A DNA stretch of 8,381 bases from Maribacter sp. (GTDB taxonomy: Bacteria; Bacteroidota; Bacteroidia; Flavobacteriales; Flavobacteriaceae): NCBI GenBank assembly GCA_013001935.1, contig JABDKZ010000288.1, positions 1-8,381 on the forward strand, read 5' to 3'. The translations under genes and the position numbers were made by a program. Positions 7,802 to 8,381 of this stretch are shown piece after piece; positions within the stretch are counted from its first letter, which is position 1, and the number at the start of each line of letters is the position of its first letter. Under the pieces are notes generated by a model. That model did no database searches. It was not told the origin of the DNA and saw only the letters and a program-made list of their open reading frames with translations.

Positions 7802-8023
7802 ACAGTTACATATTCATTTGCCTTGTTTGCGAATTGTATTACCTGTACAAGTTAAATCCCTAGCCTGCATGATTTATGCACTGGGGGCAATTATATTTAG
7901 TTCATGATGAAGTATTAATAGGGAACTCATATCTGAAAATGCAATGGCCTTGTAACCTATTTACCGAAACATCTGGAGCTTTAATTAGCATTCAATCAAC
8001 TTGCTAACCATACCAAAAATTAA
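7802..8023. promoter_or_regulatory. Divergent intergenic region between EEP and carboxypeptidase-regulatory-like genes
   Basis: These 222 bases must hold the promoters of both flanking genes. I see no clear TAnnTTTG box on either strand and no ORF or RNA gene. Two short inverted repeats are present: TGCAT-GATTT-ATGCA (7866-7880) and TTCATGATGAA (7901-7911). Either could be a regulator site or a chance occurrence. Confidence 0.35.
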
Positions 8024-8381
8024 ATGCGCTTTTTTCTTGTTTTATTTTTAGTCTTTTTTGGGTATCAAACCTTTAATGCACAAGAGTTTTCGGTCATTAT
8101 TGGTAATGTATTTGATGGTAGATCAAAAGAACCGATCTCGCATTGTACTATTTCTATCGAAGACACACGGGTTTCGATTAATTCGGGTGCTGATTTTGAA
8201 TTAAGGGCACCAATTTCCTTAATAGGAGCATATATTTTGAATATTTCTTCACCTGACTTTATCACGAAAAGAATGCCGATAATTTTGGAAAACCAACTAC
8301 TGGATTTAGGTATTATTTATTTAGAAAATGATATTGTCATTGAAAAAGCAGATAACCTTATTGCATTGACCGATGCTGATA
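8024..8381 (+). CDS. Exported protein with CarboxypepD_reg-like domain, 5' part; probable TonB-dependent receptor
   Basis: Only the first 119 codons are visible, and the frame stays open to the right edge. ATG 8024, with an A-rich leader (accaaaaattaa), starts a signal peptide (MRFFLVLFLVFFGYQTFNAQ), probably cleaved near residue 20. Residues about 24-102 look like a CarboxypepD_reg-like beta-sandwich: 'VIIGNVFDGRSKEPISHCT', a shortened 'SGADFELRAP' where S-D-G-x-F is usual, 'YILNISSPDFITKRMP' and 'LDLGIIYLE'. The following 'KADNLIALTDAD' resembles, from memory, the segment just before the plug of a flavobacterial TonB-dependent receptor family ('ITLTDDDL' type). A receptor is therefore the best guess, but plug and barrel lie outside the window. 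Another exported protein using this domain remains possible. Confidence 0.75.
   Translation, partial: MRFFLVLFLVFFGYQTFNAQEFSVIIGNVFDGRSKEPISHCTISIEDTRVSINSGADFELRAPISLIGAYILNISSPDFITKRMPIILENQLLDLGIIYLENDIVIEKADNLIALTDAD

Noticed and set aside
8065..8265. 66-codon minus-strand frame at the right edge
   Set aside because: Antisense to the CarboxypepD_reg-like gene, which has a signal peptide and a domain; the antisense frame has neither.
1..8381. Mobile element, CRISPR array, tRNA/rRNA or defence system
   Set aside because: I saw no transposase or integrase motifs, regular spaced repeats, tRNA-like cloverleaf or rRNA-like stretches; gene composition appears uniform across the window.

Overview
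The window looks like an ordinary chromosomal segment from a member of the Bacteroidota, most likely the family Flavobacteriaceae. The support is: AT-rich intergenic DNA; A-rich leaders in front of start codons with no clear Shine-Dalgarno; short signal peptides ending in 'AQ' or 'SQ'; a TonB-dependent receptor with the Bacteroidota-type N-terminal carboxypeptidase-regulatory-like (CarboxypepD_reg-like) domain; and an M23 peptidase of the type whose active site reads H-V-C-Y-R. The genus cannot be fixed from the sequence alone.

Layout. Bases 2-1006 (+) hold the 3' part of an exported M23 peptidoglycan endopeptidase, whose start lies outside the window. Its last 20 bases overlap the start of pgi (987-2624, +), so the two are probably cotranscribed. 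A 173-base gap follows, carrying a perfect 16-bp palindrome, a direct repeat and a possible sigma-ABfrA-type promoter. It precedes a large TonB-dependent receptor (2798-5494, +), which is closed by a strong intrinsic terminator (5526-5554). Next come a small four-helix membrane protein (5601-6062, +) and a secreted DUF1080 / 3-keto-disaccharide hydrolase-like protein (6167-6760, +). The latter meets, tail to tail with a 3-base gap, an exported endonuclease/exonuclease/phosphatase-fold protein on the minus strand (6764-7801). A 222-base divergent intergenic region then leads to the 5' part of another exported protein with a CarboxypepD_reg-like domain (from 8024, +, cut by the right edge), probably a second outer-membrane TonB-dependent receptor.

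How the genes fit together. Most of the products face the periplasm or outer membrane: wall hydrolysis, TonB-dependent import, sugar-derivative cleavage and phosphoester hydrolysis. Pgi is the only clearly cytoplasmic enzyme. Apart from the overlapping peptidase-pgi pair, no tight operon or dedicated system is visible. There is no SusD partner beside the receptor and no dehydrogenase beside the DUF1080 gene.

I found no RNA genes, CRISPR arrays, insertion sequences, phage genes or defence systems. I do not see a convincing new system here. The most useful second looks are the His-to-Cys substitution at the presumed third zinc ligand of the M23 enzyme, the palindrome/repeat cluster upstream of the orphan receptor, and the uncharacterised four-helix protein with intramembrane histidines.
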